Below are positions 38,670-49,211 of a stretch of DNA of 64,000 nucleotides, one piece after another. Source of the stretch: Oikopleura dioica (taxonomy: Eukaryota > Chordata > Appendicularia > Copelata > Oikopleuridae); the NCBI GenBank assembly GCA_907165135.1, contig OU015569.1:12710501-12774500 (forward strand), in the 5' to 3' direction. How positions within the stretch are numbered: the stretch's first letter is position 1; the number at the start of each line of letters is the position of its first letter. Below the pieces are notes generated by a model that saw nothing but the letters and a program-made list of their open reading frames with translations, had not been told where the DNA came from and did no database searches. Both the position numbers and the translations under genes were made by a program.

Positions 38670-40392
38670 TCAGAAGAAATAGTTCTGGAGAAGAGCCATC
38701 ACTGGCGCACCGGTTGGCAGTCCTGGGAACGGGCCAGAGGAACCAGCAATATCCAAGTGAGCGTATTTCAGCGGCCTAAAAACGGTGTTAGGAGGGAACT
38801 TGACCGAATAATACGAGGGGATTTCGAGCTATTTACGTTAAAATCTTGATAAGGAAAGCATGTCTTACTTGTCAGAACCAAGACCGTGCTCCTTCAAGCC
38901 AGAAGTAAGAATCATGAAGGCGGCGGGAGTCTGATGTCCTCTGGCAGTTTGGGACGATGGCTTGTTATTGCACTGAAGGACGTCGGATTGCTCGTCCTTG
39001 CCCTTGTGGAAGAGGTAGTCCTCTCGTCGCAGTGTCGAGCAGTCGAACTGGTCGCCGATCTGCTCGCCAGCTTCTTGCAGCTTCAAGTGCAGATTCTCGC
39101 GGCGGTACGGGCCGTTGGGCACGATGGCAGTGTAGTCCCCGACTGCGAGGCAGGCGTGGCCCGTCAGTGTCGCGATCGTGTAGATTTCGGGGTCGGGGAG
39201 GTGCTCGTTCAGCGCCTTTTCTTTCGCGTGGCTAAAAAAGGTCATTTGATTCAAAATGAGGAAGTGAAGCTCTTACCAGAGAACGTCGACCATTGCCATT
39301 CGACCTTCAGCGTCGGTGTTACCGACTCGGACGCGAACCCCAGCGCGGCTGGTGATGATCTCGTCTGCGAGATAGGCTTCTGAGCCAACAGAATTTCGAA
39401 CCATGGCCATTCCACCGATGACGCGCACTCCGGCCGGCTTGATCTTGGTCAGCGCGTATAAGAAAGAAGCAACTGCCGCTGCGCCGCCCTTGTCTCGGTG
39501 CATTCCAGCCATGTGGCCGCCGGCTTTGATGTCGGCTCCACCAGTATCGTAGGTGACACCCTTGCCGACGAGGAGAAGCGTCTTCTTCGCATCGCCGGGG
39601 TTGTAATCGAGCCAAATGACGCGGCCTCGGTGTCGCTCGACCGTGTTTGCACAGCGATCAACAGCGGCAAAGCAGGGGTACTCCTTCACCAGCGTTTCTG
39701 CTCCTTCCACGACATTGATGGAAACGCAGCTGCCGTTGAAAATGTCTCGCACGTATTTTTCCACCATTTTGGGCGCCATTCGTTCAGGATCGGAGCCAAG
39801 AATGTCTCGGTAGACGGTTTTCGCCGCCTCGATGTTTTGCGCCTTTTCCTGGACAGCTTTCGCAGAATCAGCGTTGTTCGACCAGATTCCCAGGCGCTCG
39901 GCTTTCTTAGCTTCCGATGGCTTCGATTCTCGATGCTCAAGGGTGGTGTACAGCGCGTGGTAGGCGCCGAGAAGGGTCACCAGCGTTGCGTTTTCAAAGC
40001 TGTCGCTGTGAAGCGAGATAATCGCCGGTTTCTTGGCTCCAGTGGCGAGGGCACGCTTGATCCCTGCTTCTCCTGCGTCGAAGAATCGGCGAACATCGTC
40101 CTCGCATCGGTTCAACGGGCCAGTCGGCGAGACGACCAATCGTTTTCCATTGACGACAGCAAGGTTGACGGAGCTCGAGAAGCTAGCATCGAGCTTGAGG
40201 TACTCGTTCAGCTGCGGAAATCGCTTGTCGATCTCGCCCTGGTGGCATTTGCAACCCAGATTGGCGACGAGTACGAAAATGTCTAAAAAGTCGAGTTGAC
40301 TCTCAGTGAATCGAGGAAATGGATTAACCGTAGTTGCTATCGTCCATTGGACTTGCGTCATCGAGCACGCTCAGTGGGACGATCTCTACCAT
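38670..40392 (-). CDS. M17 leucyl aminopeptidase-like protein
   Basis: Exons 40301-39277 (or starting at the ATG at 40361), 39231-38869 and 38775-38670 have GT-AG introns in phase. The M17 metallopeptidase family is clear from GKGVTYDTGGADIKAGG, MHRDKGGAAAVASFLYAL and the metal-binding signature VGNTDAEGRM. It cleaves N-terminal residues from peptides in the cytosol. Start: a TTTTTAAG acceptor directly precedes ATG at 40392, whose frame differs from the main one. A 43-base GA-AG intron (40344-40302) would join them and give 513 aa; the ATG at 40361 alone gives 517 aa. It most resembles invertebrate and NPEPL1-type M17 members rather than LAP3 (by memory only). Confidence 0.88.
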
Positions 40393-40535
40393 TCTTAAAA
40401 ATCGAAGTTGATTGGGATGGCTGTGGATCTGGCGAAAGTCGCCGAAACGGGCGGGATAATGTGCAAATATTGGAAGGCAGTTCGTGTTTACATGATAAAA
40501 TAAACAGCGGAAACGGGTCTCCTTCTTGATGTTCT

Positions 40536-42759
40536 TTAGTTTTTCTTCTGGATTCGTCTGATGCAATTCATGCCCGTAAAGGGACTCTCTTTTGGACTTT
40601 CAACGGTTAGAACTTTGTGACCTTTGATTGAACGGATGTACTCGCCCCAGGAAGAGGTGATTCGACAGCTAGGGCAGCGAAACTTCACGGGAATCACTTG
40701 CTCGAATGAAGAAGCTTGGTTTTCGCTCCTCAAACAGCTTCTGCTGAGACATACGGAGTGAAATTGTGCCTGGCAAACCTCGCGATCTAAAGTCTTTCAT
40801 TACAGCTATTCCGAAAAGAGAGAAGAGCTCTACCTTTACAAGAGAGAGCACTTTTGTCGAGGGCTTTAGTGCAAATCACACAATTTGAAGAGTTTTGCGT
40901 GAGACACGGCTTCAGCGGGCTTGGTTTCCTTGGACTCGGCGCCCTTGTTCTGTAGTTATTTACCAATGCCATGAAACTCTCATCTGATCCACTTCCGTCG
41001 CTTTCTGAATCTGATCTTCTTTCGTCTCCATTTTCTCTTTAGATTTGAAGTTTTGGGATCAAATTTTCATAATCTTTTCTTACTGTGAGGAATAACTGTC
41101 GCTTTCTGCTACTTGAACGTCGTGTCCATCATCCTTTCTTCGAGGTTCACAAACCAAAAGCATTGAAAAATGCATGAGTAAGCTTGGTCAAATGCATCAA
41201 GAAACCCGTTCCTGATCAAGTTCCGGCTCGTTTTCTTGATCCTTCGAGCAGTTGATGAAGTCAACATGAACTCGGACATGAGAAGGAGGCGCTGGCTGCA
41301 GCGGTCGTTTGTACTTCTCGATGAACCAGCAGACATTCAGCGGCAATCGCGACCAAGGAGACGTGTGGAGCATGTGCGACATGATCCGGACCCTGTAGCT
41401 GCAGCTGGAAAAGAGAGCAACTCACCTGTTGCCCATTTTTGGCTGACCCAGAGTGAGCTCTAGTGTTGGTTAGGTATTATTTGGTAGTTATTGTCTATTT
41501 CTATTCTAATCTAGTGATCACCATCCTCAATTTTGATTGGCGAATCAGGTTTTTTTTAACGTTGCACATAATTGGTGGAGCGTTTTTGATGGTGTTAGAG
41601 TCGAGATATTTCATTTCTCTCTTTTGCACTTTGTTTAGGAGGGTCTGTTGTATGTTAAATAAGCTTTTGGTGTCGGCACCATCACTGGTGGTGGAGTAAT
41701 CACGTCATCCAAAATACACTAAAATCATAGGGAAAAATCTTGATGACGTCATTACTCCGGCACCAACCTTGGTGCTGGCACCAAAAACTATCAGGTTTAC
41801 TTCGTATACATGTAGGAAATATCTCTGTATGATAAAAAAGCATATCTGGTGCTTTCAAGGACTTTTAAAATTCTCCCTACCATTCACACTTTGGCGCGAA
41901 TACCCAATGAATGACGTCATTACTCCACCACCAGTGATGCTGCCGACACCAAAATCTTATTTAACATACTACAGACCCTCCCTCACATGGTGCAAAAGAG
42001 ATAACCAAAATATCTCAATTCTAACCCAATGAAAAGCGCTCCACAAAAATGGTGCAACGATAAAAAAAACCTGTTCGATCTAATTTGGGATTCTTAGAGA
42101 TCTATCCTTTTATTGTCACTATTTCTGCTTTTGACAAAATCCAGTTCTAGAACTCGATTCTTAAGATTATGGTGTTCACCCGTGAAACAGTGAGAAATCT
42201 TAAAACAAAGATCGGGACGCATCTTTTCTAGCTCTTCCTGTAGTCGTACTGCGTTTCCTTGGATCTTTTCGCCGGCAAATGCTTCAATCGACGGGATGCT
42301 TTCGGGTTTTGCCAGGCCCACTCGAATCGCAGCCCGGAAATCTCGCTCGGAAAACCGTAGACGAAAAGAGTCTGTCAAAAGGGATAGTTTTATTCTTCAT
42401 TCGACCGGTTGTGCGGGTTACTAGCTAACCGTAACATATCCAAACCGAAATGGGTCACTACAGCCTTGTTTTCTACGGAAGCGGGTTAATTTTGAGTCAC
42501 CGAGGCCGTTTCAATTGAGTTCTGATTCTGGGTGGCCTTGATGATTCAAAACTTCTATTCTATTTTATTGGTAGTTAGCGACCCATACCCATGGGCCCTT
42601 GAGGTTGGTTTTTCTAGCGCCGCCTTTGTGAATTCCACTGTTGTGCTGCATAATCCTCCTCTGCGGATTCACAGTGTACCCGATGTAAGTTCTTCCCTTC
42701 GTGCTGGGATTGAGCGAGCAAAGAAGATAGCAACCGTGCAGATTTTCAATTTCGAGCAT
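40536..42759 (-). CDS. SLX1: Structure-specific endonuclease subunit SLX1
   Basis: Exons 42759-42589, 42371-42238, 41404-41212, 41133-41084, 41036-40834 and 40786-40536 give 333 aa with all phases consistent. The N-terminus is a GIY-YIG nuclease ([44 protein letters not shown]). A conserved middle ([13 protein letters not shown]) and a C-terminal RING/PHD-like zinc domain ([26 protein letters not shown]) follow. With SLX4 it cuts Holliday junctions and flaps. Introns 2 and 3 use GA donors (ACAG|GAAGAG and ATCAG|GAACGG); for intron 3 a GT donor at 41205 is an alternative. The ATG follows TATCTTTCAG, 64 bases after the UVSSA stop. Intron 2 contains a large fold-back element. Confidence 0.92.
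41545..42078. mobile_element. Fold-back element in SLX1 intron 2
   Basis: Two arms of about 165 bases are inverted copies of each other. The left has CAGGTTTTTTTTAACGTTGC, GGAGGGTCTGT and GGTGTCGGCACCATCACTGG. The right has their complements, ending AAAAAAAACCTG. About 190 bases lie between the arms, including a TGACGTCATTACTCC palindrome. No coding capacity, so it is non-autonomous. Confidence 0.8.
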
Positions 42760-42823
42760 TCTGAAAGATAATGATTTCAAATAAACAGACTCATTTCAAG
42801 TAAAAATTCGTGTATCTGTATTT

Positions 42824-44535
42824 TCATTTTCGTTTGTTAAAGATTTTCTTTGCGAGGCGTTGTTTAACAGTGGAACTTTCTTTTGGAGTCTTCTTTCTTT
42901 TTCTCGAGTACTCTTTTAGCTCTTTATCTTGGGCAGGAGTAGGAGACGCCAATTGGCCGACGACTGCGCCCTGAACGTCTCGGTCGACGATTTTTCCATG
43001 AAAGGGGCACTTTTCCGCGTCCATTCTAGAGCACAGCTTTCCATTGGGCATCGGAGCTCGACAAGTTCGCGTGATGCGCTTTTCCTCGATGGCGATGTCC
43101 TCGGTTGTGTAGTAAATCGTCCCGGCCATTGATTTTGCTCGATCGAGGCTGAAAAGAGCTGAGTTAGTCTAGATTCTTAACTTAAGAATACCTACTTGAC
43201 TTCTGAGTCCGGCGAAGTAAAATGGTGCCTTTCGACGAGCTGGGCGGAGACGGAGTTTCTTGTGTCGACGAAATTGTCGCTCGTTTTGCTGTGATTTTCC
43301 AGCTCGCTTATCGGAATGCGGCTCTTGTTTCTGTCATCGTTCTTTGCGACGGTGTTTTTCGTTTCTTGCTTCTTCGGCTGGACGATTTCTTTCATGTATT
43401 CTGCCTCGGCCGCTTCCTCGTCTGTTGACACATCTTCGAACTCGTCTTCTTCGTCTTCCGAATCGTCGTAGAAATTCAGCGACTTGTATTTTCTGAGCAA
43501 CAATTGAACTTGGCTATTCGCCGAGACGATCTGCTCCAGCCGCTGGGCCTCGATGAAGAGATCGCCGCCGATCCACATTCGCAGCCGCTTCCCAAGCTTT
43601 TCCAATTGAGCGACGATTGGGCGGAGTTGTGACTCGACGAGTTCCACTGCGCCTTCTCGCTTCACGCGGATTTTGGAGAAGTTGAGATCCAACTGTATTG
43701 TCGAGCCGCTGGTTGTCGCTTTTTCATCTTCAGGGTTGACAGACGATCCTAAAATAGATTTATTAGCAGAAACATGAGTTATTTTGAAGCTGCCAGTCCT
43801 GGGCACCGCAACTTTTGTAAAAGCCTTCTGGACTCAAGTCAGGGTTCTGAAATGCTTTAACGAACAATTTGAGGTAGAAAAATATTTGGATTGGCAGAAA
43901 ATTCAGCGATTATTGTAAAGAACTAAGAGCTTCTTGATACTATTTCTACCTGAGTTGGCAGCTCTGCTCGAACTGTTTGAGAGCGGCACGATAATTTCAA
44001 AGAGCGATCGAACTTCGGCCGTGGCCACATCCGCCGCTTGAACAGTTTCGTCGATGATTTCTTCCAGTCGCGAATTCCCACTTGTCGAAGGAGCGGTTTC
44101 TTCTCCATTCTGCGCAGCTTCTTCTCGACTTTCGACGAGTTCAAGTTCTTCGAAGTCGACTCCTTTGTTCGTCAAAGTTTGCATCAAGCAGTCGAGTTTT
44201 CCGTAGACACCCTTGAATTTTCGATGCCAGGCTTTGAGCGTCCGAATCCCCAGTTTCCGCAGCTCGGACGAGTTCTTCAGTCCGGAGAAAAGTGCCGCCT
44301 CTGAGAGTCGATCACACTTGGGCACAACGAGTTCTCGCATCGTCCTCGACCGCAAAAACAGTTCGGAAAGGATCTTCAGCGCAATTTCTCGTTTCTGCGC
44401 GCATTTCTGCCTCGGCGAAGTGAGAATAGACCAGAGTCGGGAATGAACAGCGGCGACCGCGTCCGTGCTCTTCTTGCAAACGCTTTTGATTGTTTCTAGC
44501 GCGCCGGGAGCTAGGTGCTTTTTCTCGCAAGCGAT
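42824..44535 (-). CDS. UVSSA: UV-stimulated scaffold protein A (5' end not resolved)
   Basis: Exons 44535-43950, 43748-43196 and 43148-42824 (488 codons) join in phases 1 and 2. The N-terminal VHS-like helix bundle matches UVSSA (ALKILSELFLRSRTMRELVV). A middle helix pair (LLLRKYKSLNFYDDSEDEED) and the C-terminal zinc region (CRAPMPNGKLCSRMDAEKC, PFHGKIVDRD) are diagnostic. UVSSA recruits TFIIH and USP7 to stalled RNA polymerase II in transcription-coupled repair. The first exon is missing from my model: an acceptor (CTTCTAAAAG) precedes 44535, and a stretch reading VEKLIEDFDFKQ just upstream may belong to it. It is the first gene of a same-strand cluster with SLX1, the M17 peptidase and CDC7. 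Confidence 0.88.
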
Positions 44536-44644
44536 CTTTTAGAAGGATATATTGCTGTTTGAAATCGAAGTCTTCGATTAGTTTTTCAACAAAATTATAA
44601 ATCTATAAATTATTATTATAATACGGCTCCCCGTTTCAACGGAC

Positions 44645-44786
44645 AAATACCGTGATTCACATTTCTGATTGACCAGAATCGATTTCTATTGTAATTCGTT
44701 TGAACAAAAGTCCTATGTTTTAGCACAGGGAAATGTTCAAACGATTTTGACTTGGTCACTCACGAATGTGAATCGCGGTATTTCTG
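44645..44786. repeat. Small inverted-repeat element upstream of UVSSA
   Basis: AAATACCGTGATTCACATTT at the left and GAATGTGAATCGCGGTATTT at the right are inverted complements around about 100 bases. Confidence 0.65.
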
Positions 44787-45408
44787 GGGTATCTCACAAC
44801 CCACTGACCCAAAACAAAAGGTCAAAATATTTTCAGAAATTGCATTTCTGCAACAATCCTTTACTAAAGCAACCGCATCTTCAGTTTTCCATTCCATTTA
44901 TCGTTTTCTCACAAGGCTTCTGAATTTTCTCCTTTTCTTCAATTTTCTTGGATTTTCTCAGCGCGCGAAATTCAAAAGCGCATAGGATGACTCATCGCGA
45001 GCTCAACGCGCTTGATCATTTTTCGCTCGCAGAGAATTTTTCTAAACTTTAGAATCTTAAAAAGCTTTTTTCTTCCATTACCGCCAAAAGAAAGATCTGT
45101 CATTTTTATCTTCAAACATTTATTCTTAAAAACTTTGAGTGTTGTAAAAAAAGTTTTTTTTTTCTGCAAATTTGTAACTCTGATTAGTTCATATTAAATT
45201 GATCAATGATTAAGTGGTTGATATGAGTTCGGATAGAATTTCTGTCTTTTTGTTTTCGCCAGCTCTGTAGTTCTTTGACTTTTCGCTCTCTTCGAATCGC
45301 TCCAAGCGAGGACTTCTTGGGCTATCAAGAACTTTTAAAGATGATGTCTGTTTGCTAGCTCTAATTTAGAGCTTTGTGGAGACACTATTCAACAAAGAGA
45401 AAATGTGT
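44787..45408. other. Intergenic gap, no gene seen
   Basis: AT-rich, with long T and A runs (for example 45142-45162). It is the probable promoter region of the UVSSA cluster and the 3' flank of the next minus-strand genes. Confidence 0.45.
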
Positions 45409-45910
45409 TCATTTCCTGTTGAATTGTATTTCTACGAAGCTATAACCAGCGCTAGAAAGAACACGAAACTTGCGCCCATTCCTATTTTCATTTTTGTTGA
45501 GATTTTTGGAAAGCATTTGAGCCGAGAGGATGATTTCATTCAGTTTTTCGCGAGCAGCATCGGCATTTTCAAGGCTCAGATCTTGGATTTGTTCTTTGAG
45601 GGTGTCCGCGTTCGCCTAGTTCGATTCTTTTAGTTAAAATAAAAACGAATATATTTTACTTCTCGGAGAGTGTAGATTCTGATCGTCATGTCCTGCCCGT
45701 TTTCTTTTGCTCTTTTTGAAACGAACGATTTTTTCTAAAAGCGGAATTAAAAACACTCTCAAATGCCCTTGAAACCTCGACAAGTTCGCATGCGTGCTCG
45801 TCCACTATTCTGTCTGTATATCTCCGCTTGTCTTCTGTGTAATTCTCGTCTATCGCAATGTGTGTGCCCTGTTCTTTTGGATTCGCGCCTTTCATGAAAC
45901 TCGAAAACAT
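45409..45910 (-). CDS. Unidentified helical protein, possibly tail-anchored
   Basis: ATG at 45910, right behind an acceptor-like AAATTTAG and 8 bases after the stop of the preceding gene. Exons 45910-45776, 45734-45660 and 45615-45409 give 138 aa in phase 0 throughout. The last exon is a coiled-coil stretch (LKEQIQDLSLENADAAREKL). In the adjacent frame near its end a hydrophobic segment followed by a stop is encoded (MGASFVFFLALVIAS); one A fewer in a run of five would place it in frame and make a tail anchor. The family is not recognised. Confidence 0.55.
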
Positions 45911-45918
45911 ATTTTATT

Positions 45919-46964
45919 CTAAATTTCGGCCTCAATTTCGAGCTCCTTTCCCATGTACTCTTCAACTTCCAATTTTCCCGAGACCATGAACTCCCTCTTC
46001 TTCATCAGTACCTTGATCCTATGCTCCCAAAACGCGTCCGAGACACGTTTGTCCGTCGCCATTCTGTAAAAACCGTCGTCGACGACGATTCCTTGCCTGA
46101 TGCACTCGTTTATGTCTCGGCACCGTTTCATGTAGGGGCTCGACTCTTCTTTGCTTTCACTTATCTCGCTACCGTCCACTTCTGCTTCCCCATCTCTTAT
46201 TTCCTTCAGTTCTTTCTTGATCTTTACTTTGAACTCGTCGAAGTCGCAGTCCTTGTCCAAGGCCCACTTGAGAAAAGCGTCGGACAGCTCGTGCTCGAGC
46301 ATCAAAGGAGACAAAAACTTTATTTTCGCATCGTACAACTTCTTTTCTTCAGCTTCTCGTTCTTGACGTTCCCTTTCTTCCGCTTCCCTGATTTCTTCGG
46401 TGTCACTTTCTTCTTCCTCGCTGCTTTCAGAAACTAAAAAATATTAAAAATTTCATCGGAGTCGAAAAGTAAGCTCAGCATCTTTTGTTGGACAGCTGAA
46501 TTAAGACCCTGAAAAAGATAAAAAAGGCGTTAAACTAAGCCTGAGCTCGCCAACCTGTTTAAAAAAGCTGAGTCAGGTTTGGAAGAGCTGCGTAGCGGCT
46601 TTTCATTTTTGCTCTTCAAAGCCTGACTCAGGCTTTCTACGCAGGTTGCCGAACCCAGGCTGTTTCTCTGCTTACAGCTATAACCGTCGCCTTCGAAAGA
46701 AATCGTCTTCCTGTAGGGAGGCCTTTCGTCGGCAGGTTCTTCTGACTGCTGCCTTAAAATGCTTCGGCTTCGGATTCTTGGGTCGTGTTTGAGCATTTTC
46801 TCGACTTCATCTGATGTCTAAAAGAAGCTGCGAAACAAGTACGCTCGTAAAAATAGCGATCGTTTAAACTTTGATTAATTTCTTTTTGAAAGAAAATTAA
46901 TTACCAGTGCGGGAGTGAACTCGGCTCCGGAAAGGATGCTATTCGTAGAAGGTCCATTCCGCAT
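45919..46964 (-). CDS. Unidentified acidic protein, 238 aa
   Basis: Exons 46964-46905, 46817-46676 and 46433-45919 have GT-AG introns in phases 0 and 1. The N-terminal part has RRxS-like and KTISFEGD sequence, the latter resembling a protein phosphatase 1 docking motif (inference). Next come an acidic run (SESSEEEESDTEE) and a helical region with a long charged coil. No orthologue recognised. An AATAAA overlaps the stop, and the next gene starts 8 bases on, so the pair is probably cotranscribed. Intron 2 contains a MITE. Confidence 0.6.
46541..46658. repeat. MITE copy in intron
   Basis: CTGAGCTCGCCAACCTGTTT at the left and TTCTACGCAGGTTGCCGAAC at the right; short interior with GCGTAGCGGCTTTT. 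Confidence 0.85.
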
Positions 46965-47204
46965 TCTATTTTTTATTTTTCGATCTCTCTTTTATGCGAA
47001 ATAGCGACAATCAAAGCCATCGCCAGTTTTCTGTTTTTATTGTCCGAAGTCGTAACTTTTCATAATTTGAAAAAACAAGTGTCTTTTTCAGAATGTTGAA
47101 AAATAAAAAAATGATGAGGAGTCTGCAAAAAATGAGGAAAGCGAAAATGATCGTCGATGCTAATTTCGGTTTCCAAAGTTATTTGTCTTCCATCCCACTT
47201 TCGT

Positions 47205-47328
47205 CTGGGCTCGGCAACCTGTTGACAGAACCTGAGTCAGGGTCTGCAAAATCTTAGAACAAAGCGGCTTTTCATTTTAGTTATATCAGAGCCTAACTCA
47301 GTTTTCCTACACAGGTTGCCAAGCCCAG
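47205..47328. repeat. MITE copy
   Basis: CTGGGCTCGGCAACCTGTTG at the left and CTACACAGGTTGCCAAGCCC at the right, immediately upstream of the C1orf74-like gene. Confidence 0.85.
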
Positions 47329-47377
47329 TTTTCAATGTCAATTGCGAAACCGTTTGTGAAGTCTTCAAGCCTTGCGA

Positions 47378-48181
47378 ATGGGGATCAAAGACTTCTGGCT
47401 GGTGGACGAAATTAGCGACGATGAGGAGTTCAAATTCCTCATTGAAGAAATTGTAAAAGAACCAGACACTTTTACTTTCGAGGAAATTTGCGGCGAGAAT
47501 TTTGTGCGGAGAAAAACGCGCCCCAATGAAGAAGTGGAAATTCACGCTAGAATGTTTGTGAACATTTCGGACGGGCGCACTGGAACCGTTGAAATTGGCG
47601 ACTTCGTTCCGCCGAAGTTGGAGTTTGGGCCCGATTGGAAACCTCAGAAGACGTTTCATATTCCGACAGTGTTTGGAATTCTTCTTGGTTACCCGGTGGT
47701 CTATTTGCTCAACGAGGACGAGAGAACGGGGATTTTGGAAGGCGTCGATTTAGGAATCGCGGGATGCAAGTCTTGAACTACATATGTGCCTCATGACGGC
47801 AGCATCTAAATTAGATAGACTATATAGCAATTTTTATCTGGGCTCAGAAACCTGTGGCTTCGCGGCTTTTATCGAGAAACTTCCAGGACTCTGACTCAGG
47901 TTTTCTGCAATGTTTGCCGAGCTCAGACTATTATCCAGCTTGGCAAAGTCAATAAACAGCAACTTCTCATGTCTATTTGCATCCTGGCTAAAGACCTTTA
48001 CCAGATATTTATCGATGAAATTCGCGTCCTGTCATTTTCACTGCCTTCTTCAACCGCCCTCGATCCAAAAATCGACCGCCAAATCAAATCCTGGGTCAGC
48101 CGAGCTTTCGAAGTTATAAAAGACAGCGAAAACGCATCGATCATAAAATCCGTCGTCAATCTTTCGAATGTCAACATTTAG
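47378..48181 (+). CDS. C1orf74/UPF0739-like protein
   Basis: Exon 47378 to about 47765 and exon 47927-48181. The first part (FGILLGYPVVYLLNEDERTG) and second part (EIRVLSFSLPSSTALDP..SWVSRAF) resemble, by memory, the core and the C-terminal end of UPF0739 proteins, whose function is unknown. The intron donor is unclear: read straight through, the first exon stops at 47774, and no in-phase GT donor is seen. The acceptor of exon 2 (GCCGAGCTCAG) is the exact 3' end of a MITE that fills the intron. Confidence 0.6.
47838..47926. repeat. MITE copy forming the 3' end of an intron
   Basis: CTGGGCTCAGAAACCTGTGG at the left; right end TTGCCGAGCTCAG at 47914-47926. Flanking octamers ATTTTTAT and ACTATTAT agree at 6 of 8 positions, suggesting an 8-base target duplication. 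Exon 2 of the C1orf74-like gene starts at the next base. Confidence 0.8.
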
Positions 48182-48219
48182 AGAGCAGTTCTTATGATCA
48201 TTATTGTTATTTCTTCAGA

Positions 48220-49025
48220 ATGAGCCGGATAAATGTTGGCTGTACAAGAGTGACGCTGGAAGTCAGAGATGATGAATACACTGAAAGTAAGTTTCTCTTT
48301 GAAGAGAATGGACTTGGCAACCTGTGCGGAAAACCTGAGTCAGAGTCGAGAACGAACTTTGATAAAAAGCTAATAGGCTTCTGCTGAGGGTATTTCAGAA
48401 CCTTGACGCAGGTTTTCCACACAGGTTACCGAACCAAGGTTAGGGGTGGAGCCTTGATCGACAACCTGAGTAAGGGATTCTGAGTCAGGGTCCTGTAAAA
48501 AAATTGAATAATAAGCCGCGTATCAGCTTTTTTTAGAAATCAAGGCACTGGTATTTAGAAAAACCAAACCATCGCCCCCTATTCCACGTAATAAACTAAA
48601 TGCCTTCAGTATTCCTCGACCGGAGCTACTGCGACATACAGATCGATCCAGTTTTCTTCCAGCAATTGGACGCGATCAAGAGCGATCCGGGCTTCTTCAA
48701 CACGAGGCAGCAAAAGTACAATTTGCACCACAGCGATTTGCCAGAAGGCGACAAGTTCTTCAGCTTTCTTGGCGGAAAGCAAGTCTCCCTTCCGGACGCG
48801 AGGAGCATCAACTGCTTTCAGAAATGCTGCTACTTCTTTCAACTCGGCAATTTGGCGAGTTTGGTGGAAGGAAAGAGCTCGGCCTCGATAAATTTGGACG
48901 ATTACAGAAAAGTGTTTTCCGAGGCTAACCAATTCAAGGCGCCACCAGAGGTTTTAGAAGACCGGAAGCCAAAAACCTTCCTATCCTCACTTCCAGTCCA
49001 AGAACAGCTGCCAAAGCGCCGGTGA
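48220..49025 (+). CDS. Unidentified protein, 160 aa
   Basis: The ATG follows TTCTTCAG by one base and lies 38 bases after the preceding stop, a typical spliced-leader operon junction. Exons 48220-48286 and 48610-49025 join in phase 1. The sequence (DRSYCDIQIDPVFFQQLDAI..) has no domain I recognise. An AATAAA at about 49065 follows. It might instead splice on into the dsRNA-binding gene downstream through the GTGATT at 49022, but the phase does not fit well. The intron carries MITE copies. Confidence 0.55.
48309..48438. repeat. MITE copy in intron
   Basis: CTTGGCAACCTGTGCGGAAA at the left and TTTTCCACACAGGTTACCGA at the right; a second fragment follows at about 48453-48520. Confidence 0.8.
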
Positions 49026-49211
49026 TTACGAGCCCCTTTCAACGGGGTAATTTTAATCAAGGTACAATAAAAGAAAAATCTATCGCCTGGAAGTCTAAAA
49101 CGGTTTTTAGAAAATCTGACGCCCTCAGGTCATCCTGCTCAAACCGAAAGCTACATCACGAAAAGCCATGCTAGTCACCGTCCCGACGTCCCCGACCCTA
49201 AAGTCCAACAG

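Noticed and set aside
39498-40286. 262-codon plus-strand open frame
   Set aside because: Antisense of the M17 aminopeptidase, whose catalytic signatures are on the minus strand.
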